A stretch of DNA of 52,760 nt from Oxalobacteraceae bacterium (GTDB lineage Bacteria > Pseudomonadota > Gammaproteobacteria > Burkholderiales > Burkholderiaceae_D), in assembly GCA_947464955.1 (NCBI GenBank), contig CANHZI010000006.1:1-52760 (forward strand). The letters are read 5' to 3'. Position numbers and translations under genes: made by a program. Positions within the stretch are counted from its first letter, which is position 1; the number at the start of each line of letters is the position of its first letter. Below the pieces are notes generated by a model that made no database searches, was not told where the DNA came from, and saw only the letters and a program-made list of their open reading frames with translations. This document shows, one piece after another, positions 1 through 7,671 of this stretch.

Positions 1-1439
1 GCTTCTTCCTCGGCACTCCATGTGCCGCCTTTGCCTTCGATACCATCACGACGCACGGTTGCCAACACACTCGCCGCTTGCTCGCCCCCCATCACCGAGA
101 TACGGGCATTTGGCCACATCCACATGAAGCGTGGAGAGTAAGCGCGGCCGCACATACCGTAATTACCGGCGCCAAAACTACCACCGATAATCACCGTGAA
201 CTTCGGCACATTGGCGGTGGCGACTGCGGTCACCATCTTGGCGCCATTGCGCGCAATACCTTCGTTTTCGTATTTGCGTCCGACCATGAAGCCGGTGATG
301 TTTTGCAAGAACACCAGTGGAATCTTGCGTTGGCAGCACAGCTCAATAAAGTGCGTGCCCTTCAATGCAGATTCGGAGAACAAAATACCGTTGTTGGCAA
401 TAATGCCGACTGGCATGCCGTGGATATGGGCAAAGCCACACACCAAGGTCGTGCCATAACGCGCTTTGAATTCATCAAAATGACTGCCATCAACCACGCG
501 CGCAATCACTTCACGCACGTCGAAAGGTTTGCGTGTATCGACGGGAATCACTCCGTACAATTCACTGGCTGGATACTTCGGTTCTTCCACCGCTTTCATC
601 ACCACGTTATGTGGTTTTTGACGATTCAAGTTCGATACGATCTGACGCGCCATTGCCAAAGCATGGGTATCGTTTTGCGCCAAATGATCGACCACGCCGG
701 ACAAACGCGTGTGGACGTCACCGCCCCCCAAATCTTCCGCACTCACTACTTCACCCGTAGCGGCTTTCACCAATGGAGGGCCACCCAAGAAAATCGTGCC
801 TTGGTTCTTCACGATGATCGATTCATCACTCATCGCTGGCACATAGGCACCACCAGCTGTACAAGAACCCATCACCACAGCGATTTGTGGGATGCCTTTA
901 GCAGACATATTGGCTTGGTTATAGAAAATACGGCCAAAGTGATCGCGATCAGGGAACACATCATCTTGGTTTGGCAAGTTCGCACCGCCACTGTCAACCA
1001 AGTAAATACAAGGCAAGTTATTTTGCTCGGCGATTTCTTGCGCGCGCAAATGCTTTTTCACTGTCATCGGATAATAGGTGCCGCCCTTCACCGTCGCATC
1101 ATTACAAACAATAACGCACTCTTGACCCGCTACGCGACCAATGCCGGTAATCACACCCGCGCTCGGCGCCGCATCCACATCGTTCTTTTCCTTATACATA
1201 TTGAACGCTGCGAGCTGAGAGAATTCGAGGAAAGGTGTACCTGGATCGAGCAGATTTTGTACACGATCACGTGGCAAGAGCTTGCCGCGACCTAAATGTT
1301 TTTGGCGCGCTTCTTCACCACCACCCAAGGCAATCTTGGCGACCTTTTGTTTAAGATCATCAACGATCAATTGCATGGCCGCCGCGTTAGCTTTGAAGTC
1401 CTCAGAGCGAGGGTTTAATTTGGATTCTAAGGTTGTCAT
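1..1439 (-). CDS. mccB: methylcrotonyl-CoA carboxylase carboxyltransferase (beta) subunit, partial
   Basis: This subunit transfers the carboxyl group from carboxybiotin to 3-methylcrotonyl-CoA, the biotin-dependent step of leucine breakdown. About 479 codons are present, so nearly the whole protein (family length about 535), and it runs off the left edge. Reading the minus strand from the ATG at 1439 gives [15 protein letters not shown]. It then shows the two crotonase-fold halves: the first with [15 protein letters not shown] and [16 protein letters not shown], the second with [16 protein letters not shown] and [20 protein letters not shown]. These match MCC beta rather than propionyl-CoA carboxylase. 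It lies downstream of ivd and liuR on the same strand, as in other liu clusters; the biotinylated alpha subunit and enoyl-CoA hydratase are presumably beyond position 1. No strong Shine-Dalgarno is visible before the ATG. Confidence 0.95.
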   Translation of the reverse strand, partial: MTTLESKLNPRSEDFKANAAAMQLIVDDLKQKVAKIALGGGEEARQKHLGRGKLLPRDRVQNLLDPGTPFLEFSQLAAFNMYKEKNDVDAAPSAGVITGIGRVAGQECVIVCNDATVKGGTYYPMTVKKHLRAQEIAEQNNLPCIYLVDSGGANLPNQDDVFPDRDHFGRIFYNQANMSAKGIPQIAVVMGSCTAGGAYVPAMSDESIIVKNQGTIFLGGPPLVKAATGEVVSAEDLGGGDVHTRLSGVVDHLAQNDTHALAMARQIVSNLNRQKPHNVVMKAVEEPKYPASELYGVIPVDTRKPFDVREVIARVVDGSHFDEFKARYGTTLVCGFAHIHGMPVGIIANNGILFSESALKGTHFIELCCQRKIPLVFLQNITGFMVGRKYENEGIARNGAKMVTAVATANVPKFTVIIGGSFGAGNYGMCGRAYSPRFMWMWPNARISVMGGEQAASVLATVRRDGIEGKGGTWSAEEE

Positions 1440-1547
1440 AATGTTTTATCCGAAAAACTTCCACATTCTTAAAGCGCTGACTGTGATGCGCAAAGCCTTA
1501 AAGAGAAATCATTCTCTGTACTCTGCACCTTTACAGCTCACTCTTTC

Positions 1548-1925
1548 TTATTCATAAATTCCGTCTACATAAAACCATTTGCCATCAAATTTCACGAAAC
1601 GACTTTTTTCGTGCAAGCGATGGGCTTTACCGCCAATTTTGTAACGAGCGACAAATTCCACCATCGCCTCTTTTTCTTGTGTCGTGTGTTTCTTCACTTC
1701 CAAACCTAACCACTTGGTCGGCTCACCATGCACGATGGGCTCTTTCGGACAAGTCCGTTCATCCCAAGTCGCACGCAAATACGTTTCATCATCAAGCGTG
1801 TATGCGGTGTAACGCGAACGCATCAAGGCTTCTGCCGTTGGTGCGACTTCTGCACCGCTGATGTAGCGTTTGCAGCATGCATCGAATTCTTTGTTTGAGC
1901 CACAGGGGCAGATTGTTTTACTCAC
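1548..1925 (-). CDS. YchJ-like SEC-C motif protein (UPF0225)
   Basis: This 125-residue protein has an N-terminal SEC-C zinc motif (CPCGSNKEFDACC, Cys at about 7, 9, 18 and 19). A YchJ-type NTF2-like domain follows, with the family signatures EALMRSRYTAY, WLGLEV and FVARYK, and a C-terminal FVKFDGKWFYVDG. The SEC-C motif binds zinc in SecA and related proteins. The molecular role of YchJ proteins is not established, so only the family is assigned. It lies between mccB and the DUF1851 gene on the same strand, with 108 bp before mccB, so co-transcription with the catabolic genes is possible but not shown. Length is normal for the family. Confidence 0.85.
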   Translation of the reverse strand: MSKTICPCGSNKEFDACCKRYISGAEVAPTAEALMRSRYTAYTLDDETYLRATWDERTCPKEPIVHGEPTKWLGLEVKKHTTQEKEAMVEFVARYKIGGKAHRLHEKSRFVKFDGKWFYVDGIYE

Positions 1926-1946
1926 GCTTTACCTAAATATTTCTTT

Positions 1947-2037
1947 GTAGGGCGGGTGCGATCCGCGCTAATCTCACAAAACCAAATTTTTAACTTCGAT
2001 CAAACTCAACGCGTACAGGTCGGGTGTGGCCCGAACC
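1947..2037. repeat. degenerate GC-rich REP-like element
   Basis: The gap between the DUF1851 and YchJ genes contains GTAGGGCGGGTGC at 1947-1959, identical to both arms of the inverted repeat at 2935-3002. Near 2014-2037 is a weaker TCGGG/CCCGA hairpin. It looks like a REP-type element with a decayed second arm. No gene fits in the gap. Confidence 0.55.
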
Positions 2038-2042
2038 GCTAC

Positions 2043-2492
2043 TTACTCCACCACTTTCAATTCAATTTCCGCACCATCAGGCAAGTCTCTAATTTGAAGA
2101 CCAATATCTCCAGAAAATCGTAACTGGTCGATCTGATCAACAGTTACCAAATTACTTCCCCCGTATTCGCCTCCCAAAACCCCTGGAACCCGAAGGTGAT
2201 ACTTTCTGTTTTTCGCTAGCGGCCCACACATGTCCTCTGCCAGTGAGACGAGGGGTCTCATATACCAATCGTCCAAAAAAGACTGATCTTCAAATAAAAG
2301 ATCGAGTTCTAATCTAGAATCTGCAATGATTTCGCAGCTCACTTCCTCAGGACACAATCGCCAATACCGTCCATTCGTATCCTGAATGAGGAGATTCCCG
2401 AAAGGATTTTCTTTAACAACTTGGACCGGTTTAATTCCCGTCCACCCCCAGGACTGACCAATCTCTATCAAAAGCGTAGTGGCGCTACTCAT
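2043..2492 (-). CDS. DUF1851 / Tdi1-type immunity-like domain protein
   Basis: This is a 149-residue soluble protein. Its C-terminal half (GPLAKNRKYHLRVPGVLGG, then NLVTVDQIDQLRFSGDIG and a final DLPDGAEIELKVVE) matches the DUF1851 domain. That domain is found in immunity proteins such as Tdi1, which protects against a type VI secretion DNase in Agrobacterium. The N-terminal half resembles a GAD-like region (FGNLLIQDTNGRYWRLCPEE). No toxin gene or secretion component is nearby, so the immunity role is family knowledge only. Its start is 5 bp from the rhodanese stop, so it is probably translated from the same transcript as the rhodanese gene. It is unusual in a fatty/amino-acid catabolic gene row. 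Confidence 0.7.
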   Translation of the reverse strand: MSSATTLLIEIGQSWGWTGIKPVQVVKENPFGNLLIQDTNGRYWRLCPEEVSCEIIADSRLELDLLFEDQSFLDDWYMRPLVSLAEDMCGPLAKNRKYHLRVPGVLGGEYGGSNLVTVDQIDQLRFSGDIGLQIRDLPDGAEIELKVVE

Positions 2493-2497
2493 CTCGA

Positions 2498-2896
2498 TTA
2501 GGCTTTCTTACTTTCTTTCACCGCCGTAGGCGCACCCGCGGCCTTCCATGCGCCAAAGCCGCCGTCGATGTGGGCGACATTTTCTAGGCCCATGTCTTGC
2601 ACTGTTTTTGTCGTCAACGCACTGCGCCAACCTGCTGCGCAGAACAGGATGAATTCTTTGTTTTCGCCGAATACGGGTTTGAAGTAAGGTGAATCGGGGT
2701 CGACCCAGAACTCGATCATGCCGCGTGGTGCGTGGAATGCGCCGGGAATGATGCCTTCTCTTTCGAGCTCACGAACATCACGCACGTCGATGAATTGCAC
2801 ATTGGGGGCGGCCAATTTGGCTTGCGCTTCTGCCACGCTATAGGTTTTGATTTGCGCGTTTGCTTCGTCGACTAATTGTTGGTAGCCTTTTTTCAT
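2498..2896 (-). CDS. rhodanese-like domain protein
   Basis: This is a single-domain rhodanese of 132 residues. It has the CDC25/rhodanese signatures FIDVRDVRELEREGIIPGA and the active-site loop FCAAGWRSALTT, whose Cys would carry the persulfide; GGFGAWKAAG closes the domain. It probably handles sulfane sulfur in the cytoplasm; the substrate is unknown. An upstream in-frame ATG at 2908 exists, but the GGGAAGAG Shine-Dalgarno sits between the two ATGs and favours 2896. Rhodaneses of this type recur beside acyl-CoA catabolic genes in related betaproteobacteria. The DUF1851 gene follows after 5 bp. Confidence 0.9.
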   Translation of the reverse strand: MKKGYQQLVDEANAQIKTYSVAEAQAKLAAPNVQFIDVRDVRELEREGIIPGAFHAPRGMIEFWVDPDSPYFKPVFGENKEFILFCAAGWRSALTTKTVQDMGLENVAHIDGGFGAWKAAGAPTAVKESKKA

Positions 2897-2934
2897 GTCT
2901 CTTCCCATCTCGTTTTTTAGGTCAGTTCGTTCTC

Positions 2935-3002
2935 GTAGGGCGGGTGCGACACGCGCTGCTCTTTGTTTAAAGGACTGGCGGCGCGGGTTGCACCCGCCCT
3001 AC
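2935..3002. repeat. GC-rich REP-like inverted repeat
   Basis: Two perfect 13-nt arms, GTAGGGCGGGTGC at 2935-2947 and its complement at 2990-3002, flank about 42 bp containing further GC-rich sequence. It lies between the isomerase stop and the rhodanese start. The element may fold as RNA and act as a transcript stabiliser or attenuator. Related copies are at 1947 and 7415. Confidence 0.8.
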
Positions 3003-3008
3003 ATAAAA

Positions 3009-3614
3009 TCAAAACCCACCTGTTGCTAACCATTTCTCAAGTTGGGGCAACCTATCATTACCCCAGAATGGCTCACCATCCACAATCACCCATGGTGCGC
3101 CGAACACGCCTTTGCTGACGGCTTCTTCGCAGGCAGCGGCCAACTGTGCTTTATAGCCTTCGTCTTTACAGGCGGCCGCAGCGGCTGCGCCGTCTAATCC
3201 CATTTGGCTCACGTATTCTGCTAACCATGCAATATCATTCAATCCTGCAGGGCCAGAGAAGTAAGCTTTCGTTACCCCACGAGTGAATTCACCTACACGT
3301 TGTGGAGCAACTTCTTTCATCCACAAACACACGCGTGCCGTGTTTTGCGTATTGATCGGAAATGGTTCTGGCAAGACAAATGGCAAACCTGCAAAACGCG
3401 CCGAGCGTTCCATATCATGTTGGTGATAATTCGCCATGATCGGTGGACGCATTGTCAATGGACTGGAGTTAGTGGTCTTAAACACGACGCCCAATAACAT
3501 CGGCTTCCATTCGATTTCGCGGCCATATTTGGCGGCGAGCTCTTCAATCACTTGCGTGGTCAAATACGCATAGGGTGAAACGTAGTCAAACCAGTATTCG
3601 ATGCGATTACTCAT
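3009..3614 (-). CDS. 2-hydroxychromene-2-carboxylate isomerase family (DsbA/GST-kappa fold)
   Basis: This 201-residue protein has a thioredoxin-like fold of the HCCA isomerase/GST-kappa family. The N-terminus IEYWFDYVSPYAYL carries the conserved Ser of the S-P-Y motif where DsbA would have CxxC. The C-terminus has the cis-Pro region FGAPWVIVDGEPFWGNDRL. HCCA isomerases use glutathione to isomerise chromene carboxylates in naphthalene breakdown. In leucine/fatty-acid clusters of betaproteobacteria the same family is common without aromatic genes, so the real substrate is probably different. It is on the same strand as its neighbours, with a 293-bp repeat-bearing gap upstream, so it may have its own promoter. 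Confidence 0.85.
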   Translation of the reverse strand: MSNRIEYWFDYVSPYAYLTTQVIEELAAKYGREIEWKPMLLGVVFKTTNSSPLTMRPPIMANYHQHDMERSARFAGLPFVLPEPFPINTQNTARVCLWMKEVAPQRVGEFTRGVTKAYFSGPAGLNDIAWLAEYVSQMGLDGAAAAAACKDEGYKAQLAAACEEAVSKGVFGAPWVIVDGEPFWGNDRLPQLEKWLATGGF

Positions 3615-3659
3615 GCTTATTCCTCTTTTAAGGCCTACCGTTTACTGCAACTTCCGTGT

Positions 3660-3853
3660 TTGTCATTCCTGCGAAGGCAGGAATCCAGTGTCGTTCGCCG
3701 AACTATCAACCAAATTCATAATCGCCAACCAAAATTCAAAGCCACTGGATTCCCGCTATCGCTATGGGAGTCATCGTTTGCAAACGATGACCGTTACATG
3801 GGCAAGCAGCACGCTGCTTGAATTCCCCATTTCACCCTTCGCGGGAATGACGG
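3660..3853. repeat. composite REP-like palindrome cluster
   Basis: The 293-bp gap between the acyl-CoA dehydrogenase and the isomerase is almost filled by nested palindromes. An arm near 3661-3690 contains the mini-hairpin TCCTGCGAAGGCAGGA, and CACTGGATTCCCGC near 3743 and CGCGGGAATGACGG near 3840 give the opposing ends. Between them lie a perfect 22-bp palindrome at 3770-3791 (half-site GTCATCGTTTG) and an 8-bp-arm inverted repeat at 3803-3820 (CAAGCAGC/GCTGCTTG). The outer family recurs at 6064-6147. No coding region is supported here. Confidence 0.75.
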
Positions 3854-3907
3854 TTAATTGAATGCTCGGTTAACTTAAGCGTTGAATTATCAAGTGCGCA
3901 CTCAAAC

Positions 3908-5041
3908 TCAATCCATCAACCCACGGCCAATCAAAATTTTCTGAATGTCGGAACTACCTTCATAGATCTGGCATACACGCACATCACGATAGATTCGTTC
4001 GACGGGGAAATCACTCACATAGCCATACCCGCCATGAATTTGAATCGCATCGGAGCATACTTTTTCTGCCATTTCAGACGCAAATAACTTCGCCATTGCT
4101 GCCTCTTTCAAGCATGGCTTACCTGCATCTTTCATACTTGCCGCATGCCAGATCAATTGGCGTGCTGCTTCAATCTGTGTCGCCATATCGGCCAAACGGA
4201 ATTGCACCGCTTGATGTTCAAAGATCGCTTTGCCAAAGGTACGGCGATCTTTAGCGTAGGTGAGGGCCGCTTCAAATGCAGCGCGCGCCATACCAACCGA
4301 TTGTGAAGCGATACCGATACGGCCGCCTTCCAGTCCAGACAAAGCGATCTTGTAGCCCATACCCTCTTCGCCGATCAGATTGGCGGCGGGGATACGGCAG
4401 TTTTCAAACAAAATTTGTGCAGTGTCAGACGAGTGCTGGCCCATCTTATGTTCAAGGCTGGCAACGATATAGCCTGGCGTTTTAGTATCAACCCAAAACG
4501 CGCTGATCCCTTTTTTACCGGCTGCTTTATCGGTCACGGCCATCACGATCGCGACATCAGCATGTTTACCACTGGTGATGAATTGCTTCACGCCATTCAA
4601 GACATATTCATCGCCTTCTTTCTTTGCCGTCGTGCGCAAGTCAGATGCATCACTACCGGCATGCGGTTCGGTCAAACAAAACGCGCCGAGTCTTTCTCCA
4701 CTCGCGAGCGGACGCAACCATTGCTCTTTTTGTTCTGCGTTCGCATACATCATGCCGATACTGCAAACAGGGCAGTTGTTGACCGAAACGACGGTCGAAG
4801 TTCCACCATCACCCGCAGCGATCTCTTCGAGCACCAAGGCCAAAGACAAATAATCCATGCCTGCGCCACCGAGTTCTTCTGGCACAGCGACACCATAGGC
4901 ACCCATGGCCGCCAATTCTTTCAATTCCTCAGCAGGGAAATGGTGTTCTTTATCCCAACGCGCTGCGTTTGGTGTGATGCGCTCTTGCACAAAGCTACGC
5001 ACGGCGTCGCGGATCATTTCGTGTTCTGATGTTAGTTGCAT
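3908..5041 (-). CDS. acyl-CoA dehydrogenase (short/branched-chain type)
   Basis: This FAD-dependent dehydrogenase of 377 residues introduces the alpha,beta double bond into an acyl-CoA. Full-length family motifs are present: GAFCLTEPHAGSDAS (FAD/substrate loop), FITSGKHADVAIV, and the C-terminal QIHGGYGYVSDFPVERIYRD followed by IYEGSSDIQ. Glu361 in that last motif is the usual catalytic base position of short- and medium-chain enzymes, unlike the isovaleryl-CoA dehydrogenase nearby, which uses a different Glu. It resembles short/branched-chain or butyryl-CoA dehydrogenases; isobutyryl- or 2-methylbutyryl-CoA are reasonable substrates but not proven. Electrons would pass to ETF. The start is preceded by GAGTAAGAA. 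The 87-residue gene lies 35 bp upstream. Confidence 0.93.
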   Translation of the reverse strand: MQLTSEHEMIRDAVRSFVQERITPNAARWDKEHHFPAEELKELAAMGAYGVAVPEELGGAGMDYLSLALVLEEIAAGDGGTSTVVSVNNCPVCSIGMMYANAEQKEQWLRPLASGERLGAFCLTEPHAGSDASDLRTTAKKEGDEYVLNGVKQFITSGKHADVAIVMAVTDKAAGKKGISAFWVDTKTPGYIVASLEHKMGQHSSDTAQILFENCRIPAANLIGEEGMGYKIALSGLEGGRIGIASQSVGMARAAFEAALTYAKDRRTFGKAIFEHQAVQFRLADMATQIEAARQLIWHAASMKDAGKPCLKEAAMAKLFASEMAEKVCSDAIQIHGGYGYVSDFPVERIYRDVRVCQIYEGSSDIQKILIGRGLMD

Positions 5042-5076
5042 TTCTTACTCGTTTCTAAAAATTTTAAAATTGAAAA

Positions 5077-5340
5077 TTAAGATTTCGACTTCTCGTCTTC
5101 CATAAGCTTGTCGTAATCAATGAAATCCGATGGAATCTCTCGATTAAAAGTCGCAATCGCTTCATTCATCAATTCTAATGAAACAGACTCTTTAAACAGT
5201 CTTATTGTGCGAGTCTTCTCGCTATCGTCACGAAAAATTTCAATCACAAGTTCATCGTTACGGTAGATCTCAATACCAATCCCGTCACGCGAACTGACAT
5301 CGCTTGCGACCACCACTCGATCTTTCGGCCGTTTAGTCAT
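5077..5340 (-). CDS. small conserved protein of unknown function
   Basis: This 87-residue acidic soluble protein starts at an ATG 19 bp after the SDR stop codon and ends 35 bp before the acyl-CoA dehydrogenase. It is therefore positioned as a middle gene of a three-gene run. It has a beta-rich pattern (GIGIEIYRNDELVIEIFRDD, then TIRLFKESVSLELMNEAIATF) and no Cys pattern, signal or membrane segment. I recognise similar short proteins beside catabolic genes in betaproteobacteria but not a named family, so no function is given. The ordered alternation of strands and the tight spacing support a real gene. Confidence 0.7.
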   Translation of the reverse strand: MTKRPKDRVVVASDVSSRDGIGIEIYRNDELVIEIFRDDSEKTRTIRLFKESVSLELMNEAIATFNREIPSDFIDYDKLMEDEKSKS

Positions 5341-5359
5341 TCAAACGATATCCCTAAAT

Positions 5360-6028
5360 TTACCAATCCAACTGCGTCCCGTTGTAGCTCAAAAACCAGC
5401 CATTCTTTTCTCGACTGCTTTCTGCCAACACCTTTCGCATCCCTGCGACACTCACATCGACGGTAAGCTGCGCACCTGGACCGCCCATATCGGTCTGCAC
5501 CCAACCGGGATGAAATGCGATGCAGGTCGCGCTTTGTGCGCACAAGGACGTATCTTTCAACACTGAATTCAAGGCCGCCTTACTCGCGCGATACAACCAC
5601 GCTTGCGGGTTATTGCGGCTGCCAATAGAACCCATATCTGATGACAGTACAGCCAATTTCCCCGCCGCGTTTTCGACCAATGGCAACAGCAGAGGCAAGA
5701 TGCGCATGGCAGCTAGTACATTGGTATGCATGACTTCATCAAAAGTTGTTTGCTCGGGCGATTGCATGCTTGGCGTACGAGGGCCGAGCATGCCCGCATT
5801 AAAGATAGCGACATCAATCTTTTCATCATCAAGTCGCCACGCCAAACCAGCACAATCGTTGAGCTTATTCACATCCAAAGGCAATGCTTCACAACCATGC
5901 TCAGTCAGCTCCGCAAGGTCCTCGGACTTGCGAGCAGTGGCGATAACACGCCACCCATCCGCTTTGTATTGACGTGCAAATTCACGACCAATACCGCGTG
6001 AGGCTCCGATGATTAAGGCTGTTGGCAT
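5360..6028 (-). CDS. short-chain dehydrogenase/reductase
   Basis: This is a classical SDR oxidoreductase of 222 residues. The N-terminal Rossmann motif is GASRGIGREFARQY, followed by ATARKSEDL (favouring NADP through the basic residue after beta2) and FNAGML (the NAG motif). The Ser of the SSDMGSIG stretch and the YRASKAALN motif (YxxxK) complete the catalytic set. It is of the CsgA/sniffer-like atypical short group. It probably reduces or oxidises a carbonyl; the substrate is unknown. The 87-residue gene follows 19 bp downstream. A REP-like element lies between it and the thiolase. Confidence 0.9.
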   Translation of the reverse strand: MPTALIIGASRGIGREFARQYKADGWRVIATARKSEDLAELTEHGCEALPLDVNKLNDCAGLAWRLDDEKIDVAIFNAGMLGPRTPSMQSPEQTTFDEVMHTNVLAAMRILPLLLPLVENAAGKLAVLSSDMGSIGSRNNPQAWLYRASKAALNSVLKDTSLCAQSATCIAFHPGWVQTDMGGPGAQLTVDVSVAGMRKVLAESSREKNGWFLSYNGTQLDW

Positions 6029-6063
6029 TACTTGCGCTCCGTTCTGTTAAGCTAAAAATCAGT

Positions 6064-6147
6064 TGTCGCTCCTGCGAAGGCAGGAGCCCAGCGTCTTTCC
6101 TTGCTCAGACGACGCCGCTGGATTCCTGCCTTCGCAGGAATGACTCA
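6064..6147. repeat. REP-like double hairpin element
   Basis: Two oppositely oriented copies of the mini-hairpin TCCTGC-GAAG-GCAGGA (around 6070-6085 and 6124-6139) are embedded in longer inverted arms that begin at GTCGCTCC and end at GGAATGAC. The element occupies nearly the whole gap between the thiolase stop and the SDR start, and shares its core with 3661-3690. Confidence 0.8.
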
Positions 6148-6151
6148 ACAA

Positions 6152-7333
6152 TTACACCAACTCAATCGCCATCGCAGTTGCTTCACCACCACCGATACAC
6201 AAAGAAGCCACACCGCGCTTACCACCGCGTGCTTTTAAGGCACCGATCAAAGTAACGATGATACGCGCGCCAGAGGCGCCGATTGGGTGGCCCAACGCAC
6301 ATGCGCCGCCGTGCACGTTCATCTTGTCGTGAGAAATACCGAGTTCATGCATCGCTGCCATTGGCACCGCGGCGAAAGCTTCGTTGACTTCAAACAAATC
6401 GACATCAGCTGTTGTCCAACCGACTTTTTTGTATAGTTTTTCGATAGAGCCCACTGGTGCTGTGGTGAACCAACCTGGTTCTTGTGCGTGCGTAGCATGA
6501 CCCAAAATTTTCGCGATTGGCGTCAAACCCAATTCTTTCGCTTTCGATTCACGCATCAAGACCAAAGCTGCTGCGCCATCGTTAATCGAGGAAGAAGATG
6601 CGGCTGTGATCGTGCCATCTTTTTTGAATGCTGGTTTCAAATTAGGAATCTTGTCGAGCTTGGCTTTCAACGGGCCTTCGTCTTTATCGATGACGACATC
6701 ACCGCTACGACCAGATACTGTGACAGGTGTGATTTCCCAAGCAAATGCACCGCTACTAGCGGCTGCTTGCGCGCGTGTCACGGAAGCGATCGCAAATGCA
6801 TCTTGCGCTTCACGTGTGAAGCCATATTTGGAAGAACAGTCTTCCGCGAACGTGCCCATGCTACGGCCTTTGTCATAGGCGTCTTCCAAACCATCGAGCA
6901 TCATGTGATCCATAATCGTGCCGTGACCGATACGATAGCCACCGCGTGCTTTAGGAATAATGTAGGGCGCGTTAGTCATCGATTCCATACCGCCAGACAC
7001 AAGTACTTCATTGCTGCCAGCGAGGAGAGCATCATAAGCCATCATCGTGGCTTTCATCGCGGAACCGCACATCTTCGACAAAGTCACTGCACCCGTCGAA
7101 AATGGCAAACCCGCTGCCAACAAAGCTTGGCGCGCTGGCGCTTGACCTTGGCCTGCCATCAAGCAGTTACCAAACAAGACTTCTTCAATCAATTCTGGTT
7201 TAACACCAGCACGTTCAACCGCAGCCTTAATCGCCACAGCACCGAGTTGGCTCGCTGTCAAAGAAGCGAAATCACTTTGAAACGCACCCATAGGTGTACG
7301 AGCAGCGCCGACGATTACGATAGGATCATTCAT
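6152..7333 (-). CDS. acetyl-CoA C-acetyltransferase (thiolase)
   Basis: This 393-residue thiolase makes or cleaves acetoacetyl-CoA, the last stage of leucine and short-chain acyl-CoA breakdown. The catalytic set is complete. The nucleophilic Cys89 lies in LSKMCGSAMKAT. The loop NVHGGACALGHPIGASGARI supplies the His, and CIGGGEATAMAIE supplies the second Cys. The length is standard for biosynthetic-type type II thiolases. It is transcribed in the same direction as ivd and aceK, but 330 bp of repeat sequence separate it from aceK, so it may be read from its own promoter or from read-through. The upstream palindromes could influence its expression. Confidence 0.94.
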   Translation of the reverse strand: MNDPIVIVGAARTPMGAFQSDFASLTASQLGAVAIKAAVERAGVKPELIEEVLFGNCLMAGQGQAPARQALLAAGLPFSTGAVTLSKMCGSAMKATMMAYDALLAGSNEVLVSGGMESMTNAPYIIPKARGGYRIGHGTIMDHMMLDGLEDAYDKGRSMGTFAEDCSSKYGFTREAQDAFAIASVTRAQAAASSGAFAWEITPVTVSGRSGDVVIDKDEGPLKAKLDKIPNLKPAFKKDGTITAASSSSINDGAAALVLMRESKAKELGLTPIAKILGHATHAQEPGWFTTAPVGSIEKLYKKVGWTTADVDLFEVNEAFAAVPMAAMHELGISHDKMNVHGGACALGHPIGASGARIIVTLIGALKARGGKRGVASLCIGGGEATAMAIELV

Positions 7334-7663
7334 GGTTTTCTCCGGATTTATTGGTAACTACTTTTTAAAAATTTTTTTAACTACTTCGATACAGAACAGA
7401 ATTTTTACTTTTCAGCGCGGGTTTCACCCGCCCAACAAAACTTTTTCAAATACTCGAGAGGCTAACCCTATCGCGTCCCAGCTAGGCGTGTCGTCGAAGA
7501 CAGTGCGCATGCACGGCGAGACGGCACAACAACGCTGGGGCATACTTTCTTTAAGCTCCCTCAACCTCAAGAGGCTGACGCAATCGCGTCCCAGCTAGGC
7601 GTGCCGTCGAAGACAGTGCACATGCACGGCGAGACGGCACAACAACGCTGGGGCGTGATTTCG
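7334..7663. repeat. 330-bp intergenic repeat region: REP remnant plus two nested palindromes
   Basis: No gene is supported here. A GC-rich REP remnant (GCGCGGGTTTCACCCGCCC) lies at 7415-7433. Two palindromic units follow at about 7458-7558 and 7571-7671, with a 113-bp period. Positions 7471-7540 and 7584-7653 are 70-nt direct repeats differing at two sites. The downstream unit extends into the aceK 3' end. Confidence 0.85.
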
Positions 7664-7671
7664 TTAGCCTC
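7571..7671. repeat. 101-bp three-tier nested palindrome (unit 2)
   Basis: The outer arms are 25 nt (7571-7595 and 7647-7671) with 21 matches; most differences are compatible with G-U pairing. The middle arms are GTGCCGTC/GACGGCAC (7601-7608 and 7633-7640), and the inner arms GTGCA/TGCAC (7616-7627). The right outer arm encodes the last two Gly codons and the stop of aceK. Unit 1 (7458-7558) keeps the left outer and inner parts but has a decayed right arm. Confidence 0.85.

Noticed and set aside
78-1295. 405-codon plus-strand open frame opposite mccB
   Set aside because: It is His/Arg/Thr-rich with no domain, and the opposite strand codes for an obvious carboxyltransferase.
3660-3853. Small open frame (3601-3861, plus) across the palindromes
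   Set aside because: It is translated repeat DNA with a random-looking product.
6482-7357. 291-codon plus-strand frame opposite the thiolase
   Set aside because: Composition is Arg/His/Cys-rich and it mirrors the thiolase gene, whose catalytic motifs are complete.
7458-7671. CRISPR-like array
   Set aside because: Only two units, each a long nested palindrome, with no short uniform spacers and no cas genes.
7458-7671. IS element or transposon ends
   Set aside because: The units contain no transposase frame; they fit a non-autonomous palindromic repeat instead.
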